Assembly (NCBI GenBank): GCA_017535785.1
Contig: JAFXTN010000009.1
Span: forward strand, 1 to 64,000
From: Butyrivibrio sp.
Lineage (GTDB): Bacteria > Bacillota > Clostridia > Lachnospirales > Lachnospiraceae
Direction: 5' to 3'
Length of the DNA: 64,000 nucleotides
Of this stretch, positions 35,749-44,603 are shown piece by piece (within the stretch, counting starts at the first letter, position 1; the number at the start of each line of letters is the position of its first letter). A model generated the notes under the pieces. That model ran no database searches. It saw only the letters and a program-made list of their open reading frames with translations, and was not told the DNA's origin. The translations under genes were made by a program, and so were the position numbers.

Positions 35749-35819
35749 ATTATTATTCCCCGTTCGAAAATATTACGTAATACCTACATTTACATTCTAA
35801 TACATACGGTAAAAGCCTG

Positions 35820-36059
35820 TCAAATGTATCGATACAAATTCATAACATCCTCTTTGTGCACTGTTTCCTGAACATCCAGAACTTCAACGCTCACATCCTT
35901 ATTACCAAAGCCGATTGTGATCTTATCACCCACCTTAACATCAGTAGATGCCTTGGCCGGACGACCGTTGATCTGTACTCTTCCCGCGTCACAGGCCTCG
36001 TTCGCAACGGTACGTCTTTTAATAAGTCTGGTTACTTTTAAATATTTATCTAATCTCAT
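35820..36059 (-). CDS. rqcP: S4-domain RNA-binding protein RqcP (Hsp15/YabO type)
   Basis: A 79-residue S4 domain protein. MRLDKYLKVTRLIKRRTVANEACDAG at the start holds the RNA-binding helix, and RVQINGRPAKASTDVKVGD the beta part. Firmicute homologues assist ribosome-associated quality control, helping RqcH add alanine tails on stalled chains (family knowledge). Its ATG overlaps the stop of the PEGA gene in TGATG, indicating coupled translation. The divIC gene follows after about 70 bases. Confidence 0.9.
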   Translation of the reverse strand: MRLDKYLKVTRLIKRRTVANEACDAGRVQINGRPAKASTDVKVGDKITIGFGNKDVSVEVLDVQETVHKEDVMNLYRYI

Positions 36060-37846
36060 CAGTTCTCTCCCGATGCGGTGTTTGCCGCATCATTGTTGTC
36101 TTTTTTATTATCGGATCCGCCATCCTCGGTCTTTCCGTTATCGTCCGTCTTATTTGTCTTTCCTTCGGAACCTGAAGGATCTGTTGCATCCTCCTTGGCG
36201 GTTTCAGTCTTATCTTTTCCCGAAGAATCAGGCTTTGCTGTTGTAGCCGTGGTGGCTGGATCATTAGGCTTAGCGGTTGTAGCCGTTGTCGCTGCCTCAT
36301 TTGGCTTTGTTGTTGCCTTAGACGAAGAATCATCCACGGTCTTGTCCTTGGAAGCGTCGGCAGGTTTCTGCGTAGTAGCCTTTGTTGCAGCATCCGAAGA
36401 CTTGTCGGACTTATCCTCTTTATCAGATTCCTTTTCTTCCTTCTTAAGTTCAGGGAACTTATAGAAAGTGTTGTCTTCCGTATCGTCTACATTGACTCTG
36501 TAACTCTTGGTCTTATAACCGTCTTTTCTTAATGTGACTTCATGTGTTCCCGAAACTTTTGCAAAGATAGCGGGAGTCATTCCGATATAATTGCCGTCAA
36601 AGTAAACCTCTGTATCCTCAGGCTCTTCAACATATATCTTATATCCTTCGATAACTCTGTTTTTATCCTTAGGCTTATCGCTGTTTGCGCTTATTGTAGC
36701 AGCACTTGAAGACGCAGAACTCTTGGGAATAGTGGCAACCGATGCCGATGATGATGAGTTCTTGTCTTTTTTATTGTAAGAGCTGTAGTCGGAAGCTGCA
36801 GATGAAGACGTCTTGGAAGATCCGGAATCCTCTTTCTCAAGCTCTATCTGTACTACGGACTTGGCAGTTCCAACCTTGAGATATCTGTTCTGAGTGATAT
36901 AACCCTCAGCCATTATCTTGAGGTTGTGATAACCATAGCGGATCGAAACCGGAACGTCGGTAAGCTGCTTCTCGCCGTCGACATAAACTTCTGCTTCCGG
37001 CGGTGTAATCTCAAAGGTTACAAGTCCTTCCTTGGGCTTTGAGATCGTAACTTCACTCGTATCAACAACTGTCTCTTTATTTCTGCTTATGCTCACCTTT
37101 GACTGATAGTTGGCGCCGTTTCCGAGTATCTGAAGATTGTACTCTCCCTCGGGAGCGCTCAGCATCATATTGGGTGAGATCTTATAAATGACTTCATTAT
37201 CAAGCTCAAGCCAAGCTCCGACAAGGCTCCTGTCCTCAACCATATCTGAAGAAAGGCTTACATAGCCGTGTCCGCTTGTGACAACAACGCTGTAAATGTC
37301 GTCGCCGACACCGTATACCTTAATCTTGTCGGTTCCGAGGATATCCTCTGCAAGAGCAGGCTCGCCCTCTGCCATAACAAGAGCTCTGGTGTCCATATTG
37401 TAGGTATCGCCTTTAACCTTGGCTGTCCTATCTGCCCTAACAAGCTCATGATCTCTCGTGTCATCGATCAGCCAGGCATCTTTTGATACAACAAGCGATG
37501 TTATGTGCTTGGTGCTTTTAAGGAACTTGACGTCAACAACCTGTCCTATCTCCAAAAGACTTGGAGACAACGGATTTTCTCTCGCATCGTACATCATGCT
37601 GGTATTGTCATAATCAAGAGTGTACGTCTTTCCCGTTGAATGATTTCTGAATCTTATCTTCTTGGCATCAAGATCTATATCCCTGATAGCTGCGGTATCG
37701 GCACTATCATATTTACCAAGCATCGATATGCTTATCTTCTTATTTCCGGTCGCAAACGCTTCCGCCCCCGGTACAGCCTCCGTCAGCACGGCAAAAGAAA
37801 TTGCTACTGCCAGGACCGTTTCAATTATCCGAAGATTTTTTTTCAT
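36059..37846 (-). CDS. Exported PEGA-domain protein
   Basis: A 595-residue surface-associated protein with an N-terminal signal peptide (about 1-32, ending near ATG in AEAFATGNKK). A central region of beta repeats includes two PEGA domains. The first is at about 290-335 (PPEAEVYVDGEKQL, LKIMAEGY); the second is at about 405-455 (EPEDTEVYFDGNYIG, EVTLRKDGYK). Ser-rich and then Thr/Lys/Asp-rich low-complexity segments follow, with repeated TTATTAKPND-like units at the C terminus, suggesting a wall-spanning tail. Its start overlaps the cca end by 26 bases. Role unknown; PEGA domains are often linked to envelope surfaces. Confidence 0.85.
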   Translation of the reverse strand: MKKNLRIIETVLAVAISFAVLTEAVPGAEAFATGNKKISISMLGKYDSADTAAIRDIDLDAKKIRFRNHSTGKTYTLDYDNTSMMYDARENPLSPSLLEIGQVVDVKFLKSTKHITSLVVSKDAWLIDDTRDHELVRADRTAKVKGDTYNMDTRALVMAEGEPALAEDILGTDKIKVYGVGDDIYSVVVTSGHGYVSLSSDMVEDRSLVGAWLELDNEVIYKISPNMMLSAPEGEYNLQILGNGANYQSKVSISRNKETVVDTSEVTISKPKEGLVTFEITPPEAEVYVDGEKQLTDVPVSIRYGYHNLKIMAEGYITQNRYLKVGTAKSVVQIELEKEDSGSSKTSSSAASDYSSYNKKDKNSSSSASVATIPKSSASSSAATISANSDKPKDKNRVIEGYKIYVEEPEDTEVYFDGNYIGMTPAIFAKVSGTHEVTLRKDGYKTKSYRVNVDDTEDNTFYKFPELKKEEKESDKEDKSDKSSDAATKATTQKPADASKDKTVDDSSSKATTKPNEAATTATTAKPNDPATTATTAKPDSSGKDKTETAKEDATDPSGSEGKTNKTDDNGKTEDGGSDNKKDNNDAANTASGEN

Positions 37847-39206
37847 GATCTACTCCTTGCTCATGCTCCTTCATGAATACATTTTTTAGGCGCTCCGGCT
37901 CTAAAAGATACTCTTTGGTGTTATGCGCAGGTTCATCAATTACATCCATAAGCATTGCGTTTAAAATATCGCCGATCTGCTTTCCGGGAGAAATACCTAA
38001 GCTTATAAGCTCTTTTCCCCCTACCGCAAGCTGCTTAAGTGTCACGCAATCATTCTCTTTTATTATTTTATCATAAAGCTGTCTTATATCTTCGAGTGCT
38101 TGCAACTTCTCTTTTCTGTAGTAATCGCTCTGAGCCATGGTGTCGGCATATTTTACATCAAGAAGAAGCGGAAAATCCTCCACTCCCACTCTGTTCATGG
38201 CTCTCCTTACGCTCCTTGGCTCAGCGGGAAATCTGTCGTCGTGATACTTTACCAGGTTGCAGACTCTGTCCATGGTATCTCTGTCGAATTTAAGCCTTCT
38301 GAAAATATCATGCGCCATCTCTGCTCCAAGCTGAGCGTGTCCGTGGAAATGACATATATTATTTCCATCGTTTGTTTTCGTCAAAGGCTTTCCGATATCA
38401 TGAAGCAGCATCGCAAGTCTGAGCACCTTATCGGGCTTAACGTAAGAAAGCGACTTAACGATATGTGTTCCTACATCATATAAATGATGAGGATTGTTCT
38501 GCTCTGTTGTCATACAAGCATCAAACTCAGGAAGAATAACCTTGGTTATTCCCAGATCATATAGGTCCATGAATTTTTCGGGATTGTCCGATTCAAGAAG
38601 TTTTATAAGTTCAACCTGTACTCTCTCAGCGCTAATTTTCTTAAGCGTCGGAGCAAGCTCTTTTATCGCTGCTTTTGTTTCATCTTCTATAGAATAGCCA
38701 AGCTGAGCCGAAAATCTCACGGCTCTCATTATCCTAAGTGCATCCTCCGAGAATCGCTCATGTGCATTACCGACACATCTGATAAGCTTTTTCTCAAGAT
38801 CCTCTACTCCGCCGAATCTGTCGATGAGCCCCTCTTCTTCGTTGTAGGCCATCGCATTTATCGTAAAATCTCTCCTTCTCATGTCTTCGGTGAGATTCTT
38901 GGTAAAAGTAACTTCGCTGGGATGTCTGTTATCTTCATACTTTCCGTCAATTCGGTAGGTGGTTACTTCATAGCCCTCTTTTCCCATCATTACCGTAACG
39001 GTTCCGTGCTCTATTCCTGTATCGATCGTTCTTCTGAAAAGCTTCTTGGTGTCCATGGGAAGAGCGTTGGTCGTGATATCCCAGTCCATCGGCTCTCTTC
39101 CAAGAAGCGCATCTCTTACACAGCCACCGACCACATAGGCTTCAAATCCGGCCTCGTGCATGGTGTCCAATATCTTTTTTGCATTTTCCGGCATCTTAAT
39201 AATCAT
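37821..39206 (-). CDS. cca: CCA tRNA nucleotidyltransferase
   Basis: Adds or repairs the 3' CCA of tRNAs, which matters here because both tRNA genes in the window lack encoded CCA. The 461 residues (from ATG 39206) show the class II head GGCVRDALLG with catalytic Asp in DWDITTNA and RRDFTINAMAYN. An HD domain has LLHDIGKP and CHFHGHAQLG, as in HD-containing bacterial Cca. There is no ribosome site before 39206, and a promoter -10 sits six bases upstream, so a leaderless message is likely. The PEGA gene overlaps its end. Confidence 0.92.
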   Translation of the reverse strand: MIIKMPENAKKILDTMHEAGFEAYVVGGCVRDALLGREPMDWDITTNALPMDTKKLFRRTIDTGIEHGTVTVMMGKEGYEVTTYRIDGKYEDNRHPSEVTFTKNLTEDMRRRDFTINAMAYNEEEGLIDRFGGVEDLEKKLIRCVGNAHERFSEDALRIMRAVRFSAQLGYSIEDETKAAIKELAPTLKKISAERVQVELIKLLESDNPEKFMDLYDLGITKVILPEFDACMTTEQNNPHHLYDVGTHIVKSLSYVKPDKVLRLAMLLHDIGKPLTKTNDGNNICHFHGHAQLGAEMAHDIFRRLKFDRDTMDRVCNLVKYHDDRFPAEPRSVRRAMNRVGVEDFPLLLDVKYADTMAQSDYYRKEKLQALEDIRQLYDKIIKENDCVTLKQLAVGGKELISLGISPGKQIGDILNAMLMDVIDEPAHNTKEYLLEPERLKNVFMKEHEQGVDHEKKSSDN

Positions 39207-39212
39207 AAATTC

Positions 39213-39241
39213 ATAATAGCCCAAAGACCGATACTTGTGAA
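39213..39241 (-). promoter_or_regulatory. Promoter of cca, predicted leaderless
   Basis: TTCACA at 39241-39236, a 17-base spacer and TATTAT at 39218-39213. The -10 ends six bases before the ATG at 39206, so the predicted transcription start coincides with the start codon. Confidence 0.65.
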
Positions 39242-39307
39242 GAATTGTCTAGGAATTTTCTTTTTCAGGTTATATACTTATGTTAATGATATTATGAGGG
39301 TTTAATT

Positions 39308-41029
39308 ATGAAATTCAGAAAAAACACCAGGTTTATTGCTATACTTTTGCTTGCAATTTTTTTCCTTTTAGTAATGGCGCTTTTGAAGGTCATAGATAAT
39401 TCTTATTCTTACAGTTCATCTCTTACAGAGCTTGAAGACAGATGGACTGTCTATTTGAACGACGAAGTATTGGGAACTTCCGCAATGCTGCACGAGGTCA
39501 AGATTCCCATCATCGATAACGACGACTCCCTTGTTCTTACAAGAACAATTCCGTATATTTCAGGTAATTCCAACTGCCTTTATTTCTTCACCAAACACTG
39601 CACCGTAGATGTTTATGTAGGTAAAGACCTCATTTATACCTACGGCCATGATATTTATGAAAAATATAATGAATGCCCGGATCGTTTTAACTGCGTATCG
39701 CTTACGGGTTCTCACTCAGGTAACCGCTTAAAGGTCGTTCTGACAGGAACAAGAAAAGCTTCTTTTTCCTCATTATCGGACTTTATCTTAGGAAGCAGAG
39801 TGGATATCCTTTCGTACCATATTTTACAAAATGCGGTAAGCATCTTCTCCGGCATATTCCTGTCTGTGCTCGGACTTATACTTATAATCATCTCTCCGTA
39901 TATGTACATATATCATGACAGGGAGCTCAGACTCTTTTTCAGCGGTCTGACCTCTTTCCTGCTTGGTATGTTTATCATTGGTCAATACGGACTTATCGAC
40001 CTTTTGATCAACAATCCGCATGCTAACTGTTCCGCCGAATATATTTCGTTTATATGCATTCCGATCTCCATAACGGGATATCTTTTTTCTGTATTTCCCA
40101 AAAGAAGCAGACCGTTTTTTAAGATCATGTTCGTCTACAACATTGCTTTCTTCGTGGTCCTCTTTATCATGAACAGATACAATATTCTGAAATACTCTGA
40201 TGTGACGACTTTTATTCAGATATCGATCATCCTTCAGAGCGTGATCGCGATCATACTTATGTACAGGGAACGTGAACACTTCTTTACATCCGACGATCAT
40301 AACACAACTTCGGATCTCTTTTTCATACTGGGTCTGCTTGCGTTTATGATCTTCGCCATCTCTGATATTTTTGTTTACGATTTCCACAAATACAAAAGCA
40401 ACTCCGGCAACATCTTCCTTTACGGAAGCGGTTTCACTTTCGGTGCGCTATTGTTTGTTTCATGTCTTATCATCAGTTATCTCTTCTACAGCATTTACAA
40501 CAACAATTATGCTTCTATGAAGAGACAGATGGTCGATCTTGCTTACACGGATCCTCTTACGGGTCTTGCTAACAGAGCAAGATGCGAGCAGATCATGCAG
40601 GTTATTTCCAATGAACACAGCCTCTATACGATCTTTAGCATCGACCTAAATAAACTTAAAGTTGTAAACGATACTTACGGCCATCATGAAGGCGACCGCC
40701 TTCTCACCGGCTTTTCCACAATACTTACCAACTGCTTCTGGGATGCCAATCTCATCGGAAGAATGGGCGGTGACGAGTTCATCGTTATCTTGCTTGATGA
40801 GCAGGCTTCTCACTGCACGAAGAGAATCCACGAATTCTATGCTCTTTTGTCCGAATGGAACAGAAAAGAGCAGGTGTTCCAATACAGTGCTTCCTACGGA
40901 TATGCTTACAGCTATGAAGTTCCGAACAGCTCCGCTCAGGAAGTATACATGCTTGCGGATTCCCGTATGTACGAGATGAAGAAAGAGCATCGACAAAATA
41001 AAGAAATGGGGGTGTCCTTCCATGCGTAA
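39308..41029 (+). CDS. Membrane diguanylate cyclase (GGDEF), first of a tandem pair
   Basis: Makes cyclic di-GMP from two GTP. The 573 residues have a first membrane segment (about 9-28), an extracytoplasmic region of about 150 residues, then around seven hydrophobic helices (about 180-400) in the manner of 7TM receptor-coupled cyclases. The GGDEF domain follows, with DPLTGLANRARCEQ, the FSIDLNKLKVVND metal/GTP region and RMGGDEF. No RxxD inhibitory site precedes GGDEF, so product feedback is probably absent. GAGGG lies before the ATG. The next cyclase gene begins eight bases before its stop. Confidence 0.92.
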   Translation: MKFRKNTRFIAILLLAIFFLLVMALLKVIDNSYSYSSSLTELEDRWTVYLNDEVLGTSAMLHEVKIPIIDNDDSLVLTRTIPYISGNSNCLYFFTKHCTVDVYVGKDLIYTYGHDIYEKYNECPDRFNCVSLTGSHSGNRLKVVLTGTRKASFSSLSDFILGSRVDILSYHILQNAVSIFSGIFLSVLGLILIIISPYMYIYHDRELRLFFSGLTSFLLGMFIIGQYGLIDLLINNPHANCSAEYISFICIPISITGYLFSVFPKRSRPFFKIMFVYNIAFFVVLFIMNRYNILKYSDVTTFIQISIILQSVIAIILMYREREHFFTSDDHNTTSDLFFILGLLAFMIFAISDIFVYDFHKYKSNSGNIFLYGSGFTFGALLFVSCLIISYLFYSIYNNNYASMKRQMVDLAYTDPLTGLANRARCEQIMQVISNEHSLYTIFSIDLNKLKVVNDTYGHHEGDRLLTGFSTILTNCFWDANLIGRMGGDEFIVILLDEQASHCTKRIHEFYALLSEWNRKEQVFQYSASYGYAYSYEVPNSSAQEVYMLADSRMYEMKKEHRQNKEMGVSFHA

Positions 41030-42710
41030 AACAGTGACTTTCATAGGAATATCCACCATTATCATCGTTGTTCTTTTCTCAACATTTTTCCATTTCCTTC
41101 GTTTAGAAAGACAATATCCCATTTACTCTCTGGAAAAAGGGTGGGTAGCGACCTACAGGAATCAGCAGTACTTAAATACAGAACTTAGTGAACTGAGCGA
41201 TCAGATCGGAGTTTCTTTTTCACGAGGAGATAAGATCACTTTAACGCTTCCCGGACTTCTTGAATCCTGTAAAGCTCCGTTCCCTTATCTTATGTTCAAG
41301 ACCCAGTGCTGCGGCTATGAGGTCTTCCTTGACGGCAAACTTATTGCTTATGAAGGACTTGATGCCGTTGCCAACGGCTCTTACATAGGAAACGGTTACA
41401 ACATCGTTCCGCTTGAACCTGATTATGCGGGCAAAAAACTCTCAATAAACCTTTACGTTACTGAGAATAACACCAAGGCAAACGTAGTGAACATGATGAT
41501 GGGAGATTTTGATGACCTCTACAGAACCCTTTTGTATACGGCCACTTTCCCGTTGATAACAGGAGTCTTCCTTATAGTTTTCGGACACATATTCCTGCTT
41601 ATCTCGCTGGTTTTCTACATGAGATATTCCGATGTGTTTAATCAGATCGTGTGCTCCATAATAGGTATTTTACTTGGTATATGGCTCCTCTCCGAGTTTA
41701 ACTGCTTTACATTCCTCTTGGATAAAGCAACTTCAACATTCATAGGCTTCTCCGCATTGTACCTGCTTGTACCTACGATCTATTCTCTGATCTACAGTTT
41801 ACATAAGCGCTATGACGGGCTGGTCCTTTCCTTGATGGGTTACGGCTCACTTGCATTCAGCCTATTGTTCATTGCTTTGCACCTGACGGATAAGGTTCAC
41901 ATTCATCACTTTATCCTTCCTTACTACCTGCTTGCAGTGATCAGCTTCCTGTTTCTTGTGGTATATGATTTTATTGATTTTAAGTCCAAATCTAAGAATC
42001 CTACGACTCAGATCCTTATGTTTGGCCTTACCCTGTTGTCCGTATCGCTTATACTTACCGCAATTACCAATCTCATGAGGCACAACTTGGACTGCAGAGA
42101 CAGCATTCTGATGACCAACGTGATACCGGCGACGGCAATGTTTTTTGTTATCACGCAGCTGCTCAATCACTTCGTCTTCATGACAAGGATCTATGCCCAG
42201 AGAAAAGAGTATGCTTCTCTTGCACAGATAGCCTATGAGGATGCTCTTACACAGCTTCCCAACAGAGCAAGCTGCGATAAGAGACTTGCGGATCTTGATG
42301 AATCCGATTCGGATTTCTGCATAGTGAGTCTCGATCTTAACGGACTTAAAGAAGTAAACGACAACGACGGTCATCCCGCAGGCGACAAGCTTCTTAAGAG
42401 CTTTGCATCCGCTCTCTCGGAAGTCTTTAAGGAATATGGAGAATGCTTCAGGATCGGCGGTGATGAATTCATGGCGATCATTGAATCGATAGAAAGAGAA
42501 AAAGTGGTAAGTCTTTTGGATCTCTTGGACAAAAAACTCATCGACCTCGATAAAGAAGATCCGACCATAAATCACAGCGTATCATACGGCTTTGCTTTCA
42601 GATCGGAAGCGGAAGATAAAGATACACATACCGTATTTATGCTTGCAGATCAGCGGATGTACAACAACAAAAAGACATATTACGCCAGAAAAAGCATAAG
42701 TAAAAAGTAA
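41022..42710 (+). CDS. Membrane diguanylate cyclase (GGDEF), second of a tandem pair
   Basis: Paralogue of the preceding gene with the same plan in 562 residues: an N-terminal membrane helix, an extracytoplasmic domain (about 25-170), about seven helices and a GGDEF domain. That domain has DALTQLPNRASCDKR, VSLDLNGLKEVNDNDGH and RIGGDEF; an RxxD inhibitory site is again missing. It overlaps the first cyclase gene by eight bases with GGGGGTG-type ribosome site inside it, so the two are co-translated. Overlap and likeness suggest a heteromeric receptor pair (inference). Confidence 0.92.
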   Translation: MRKTVTFIGISTIIIVVLFSTFFHFLRLERQYPIYSLEKGWVATYRNQQYLNTELSELSDQIGVSFSRGDKITLTLPGLLESCKAPFPYLMFKTQCCGYEVFLDGKLIAYEGLDAVANGSYIGNGYNIVPLEPDYAGKKLSINLYVTENNTKANVVNMMMGDFDDLYRTLLYTATFPLITGVFLIVFGHIFLLISLVFYMRYSDVFNQIVCSIIGILLGIWLLSEFNCFTFLLDKATSTFIGFSALYLLVPTIYSLIYSLHKRYDGLVLSLMGYGSLAFSLLFIALHLTDKVHIHHFILPYYLLAVISFLFLVVYDFIDFKSKSKNPTTQILMFGLTLLSVSLILTAITNLMRHNLDCRDSILMTNVIPATAMFFVITQLLNHFVFMTRIYAQRKEYASLAQIAYEDALTQLPNRASCDKRLADLDESDSDFCIVSLDLNGLKEVNDNDGHPAGDKLLKSFASALSEVFKEYGECFRIGGDEFMAIIESIEREKVVSLLDLLDKKLIDLDKEDPTINHSVSYGFAFRSEAEDKDTHTVFMLADQRMYNNKKTYYARKSISKK

Positions 42711-42734
42711 AAGATCATCTCAGTTTATAAAAAT

Positions 42735-42769
42735 AAGGCAGTGTGGATTTCATCATTCCACACTGCCTT
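42735..42769. terminator. Bidirectional terminator between cyclase pair and proS
   Basis: Perfect 13-bp stem (42735-42747, 42757-42769) with T-rich flanks on both strands, serving convergent transcripts. Confidence 0.85.
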
Positions 42770-42800
42770 TATTATTGGCATTATAAACTTTTTATCCGGA

Positions 42801-44234
42801 TCAATATGCTCTTCCCCAGTAAACCATCTTCTTAGCAGGCTTGCCACAGATAGGGCAAACGTCTGAGATGTTTTCCTGCTCAAAAGGCATACAACGGCTG
42901 GTTACGTTAAACTCTTCTTTGATCTTGTCTTCGCACTCGCGGTCTCCGCACCACATAGCCTTTACAAAGCCCTTAGTCTCCTTGAAGTTCTCTGCGAACT
43001 CTTCCTTGTTGTGAGCAACGAATGTGTGCTCCTCAAGGTGCTTCTTTGCTCTTGCAAGCATATCGTTCTGGATCTGCTCAAGAAGCTCTCCGACCTTTGT
43101 TGCTACATCTGCGATAGCGCACTCGATCTTTTCTCTTGTATCTCTTCTTACAAGGACACATTTTCCTGCTTCGAGATCCTTAGGTCCGATCTCAACACGG
43201 ATCGGAATACCTCTCATCTCCTGCTCTGCGAACTTAAATCCGGGTGTTCTGTCTGTATCGTCTGTCTTTACTCTGTAATCTGAAAGGCTCTTAGCGATAC
43301 CGTATGCAGCATCAAGAACGCCTTCCTTCTTCTGCTGGATAGGGATAACAACAACCTGGATAGGAGCGATCTTAGGAGGAACAACAAGTCCTGAGTTATC
43401 ACCGTGAACCATGATCATAGCTCCGATAGTACGTGTTGTAAGTCCCCAAGATGTCTGATTTACATAGTGAAGCTGGTTGTCTTTTCCTGCGTACTGGATT
43501 CCGAATGCCTTTGCAAATCCATCGCCGAAGTTATGGCTGGTTGCGCTCTGAAGAGCTCTTCCGTCGTGCATAAGAGCCTCAACTGTGTATGTTGCCTCAG
43601 CTCCTGCGAACTTCTCTTTATCTGTCTTCTGTCCCTTTATAACGGGAATAGCCATATCATTCTCAAGGAAGTCAGCGTATACGTTGAGCATCTGCTGTGT
43701 ACGCTCTTCAGCCTCTTCAAATGTAGCATGTGCTGTGTGGCCTTCCTGCCAAAGGAATTCACGGCTTCTAAGGAAAGGTCTTGTCTCTTTTTCCCATCTA
43801 ACAACGCTGCACCACTGGTTAAGAACCTGAGGGAGGTCTTTGTATGAATGGATCTCTCCCTTGTAGTAATCGCAGAAAAGTGTCTCTGATGTGGGACGAA
43901 CACAATATCTCTCTGTAAGAGGCTCCATTCCTCCGTGTGTAACCCATGCAACTTCAGGTGCAAAGCCCTCTACGTGATCCTTCTCCTTCTGAAGAAGTGA
44001 CTCAGGGATGAACATAGGAAGATATGCATTCTGAACTCCCGTTGCCTTAAATCTTGCATCAAGGTGCTTCTGAATGAGCTCCCAGATTGCATAGCCCGCA
44101 GGCTTAATTACCATACATCCCTTGATGTTGGAATAGCTTACGAGGTCTGCCTTGATACATACGTCGGTATACCATTGTGTGAAATCTTCATCCATGGATG
44201 TGATCTCTGATACAAGTTTCTTGTTGTCAGCCAT
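42801..44234 (-). CDS. proS: Prolyl-tRNA synthetase, eukaryote/archaeon-like short form
   Basis: Charges tRNA-Pro. The 477 residues lack the bacterial editing insertion and end in a C-terminal zinc-type domain ([18 protein letters not shown]). This marks the archaeal/eukaryotic-like form that many Clostridia carry. Class II motifs are visible: [24 protein letters not shown] (motif 2 region [14 protein letters not shown]) and [18 protein letters not shown]-like text near 270-290 ([10 protein letters not shown]). GGAG lies before the ATG, and a T-box leader lies upstream. A proline tRNA gene is also in this window. Confidence 0.94.
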   Translation of the reverse strand: MADNKKLVSEITSMDEDFTQWYTDVCIKADLVSYSNIKGCMVIKPAGYAIWELIQKHLDARFKATGVQNAYLPMFIPESLLQKEKDHVEGFAPEVAWVTHGGMEPLTERYCVRPTSETLFCDYYKGEIHSYKDLPQVLNQWCSVVRWEKETRPFLRSREFLWQEGHTAHATFEEAEERTQQMLNVYADFLENDMAIPVIKGQKTDKEKFAGAEATYTVEALMHDGRALQSATSHNFGDGFAKAFGIQYAGKDNQLHYVNQTSWGLTTRTIGAMIMVHGDNSGLVVPPKIAPIQVVVIPIQQKKEGVLDAAYGIAKSLSDYRVKTDDTDRTPGFKFAEQEMRGIPIRVEIGPKDLEAGKCVLVRRDTREKIECAIADVATKVGELLEQIQNDMLARAKKHLEEHTFVAHNKEEFAENFKETKGFVKAMWCGDRECEDKIKEEFNVTSRCMPFEQENISDVCPICGKPAKKMVYWGRAY

Positions 44235-44301
44235 GTCTTTTCTCCTTTTTCGTGATTGTTCTCGCAGTTTGCGAGGTCGTTAACTTGAAGCAGACACGAA
44301 T

Positions 44302-44534
44302 AAAAAAATCTTCGTGTCCCTAACAGGGACCGAAGATTTCGGCGGTACCACCCTATTTAAACTTAGCTCTTGCCAAGTTTCACTTCATTTAACACCCTTA
44401 ACGCGGGATACGCCGTATTTTCATACGGGACTCCAAGGTAGGTTCGCTGTTTGGTCGTAAGAACCTCGCACCAACGGCTCTCTCTCTGAAACGCTTACGC
44501 AGTTACTGATCCTCTTCAACGTCATATTATTTTA
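44302..44534 (-). promoter_or_regulatory. T-box leader of proS
   Basis: On the minus strand it has GAGAGAGAGCCGTTGGTGCGAGG in stem I (given in part), the canonical T-box AGGGTGGTACCGCCG at about 44355-44341, and a terminator hairpin at 44339-44309 followed by T7 at 44308-44302. A likely specifier is CCT (Pro) at 44438-44436 in CTACCTTGGAG. Uncharged tRNA-Pro would permit proS transcription (established T-box logic). Together with the promoter it fills the stretch of over 300 bases between proS and the next gene. Confidence 0.92.
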
Positions 44535-44540
44535 AAAATG

Positions 44541-44569
44541 ATTTTATTAACATTTATGTACCTTGTCAA
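44541..44569 (-). promoter_or_regulatory. Promoter of proS T-box transcript
   Basis: Consensus TTGACA at 44569-44564, a 17-base spacer and TAAAAT at 44546-44541, giving a start near 44534 at the leader 5' end. Confidence 0.8.
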
Positions 44570-44603
44570 GGGGCGACGCGTTCCGCCACGATCAAGCCTT
44601 CTT

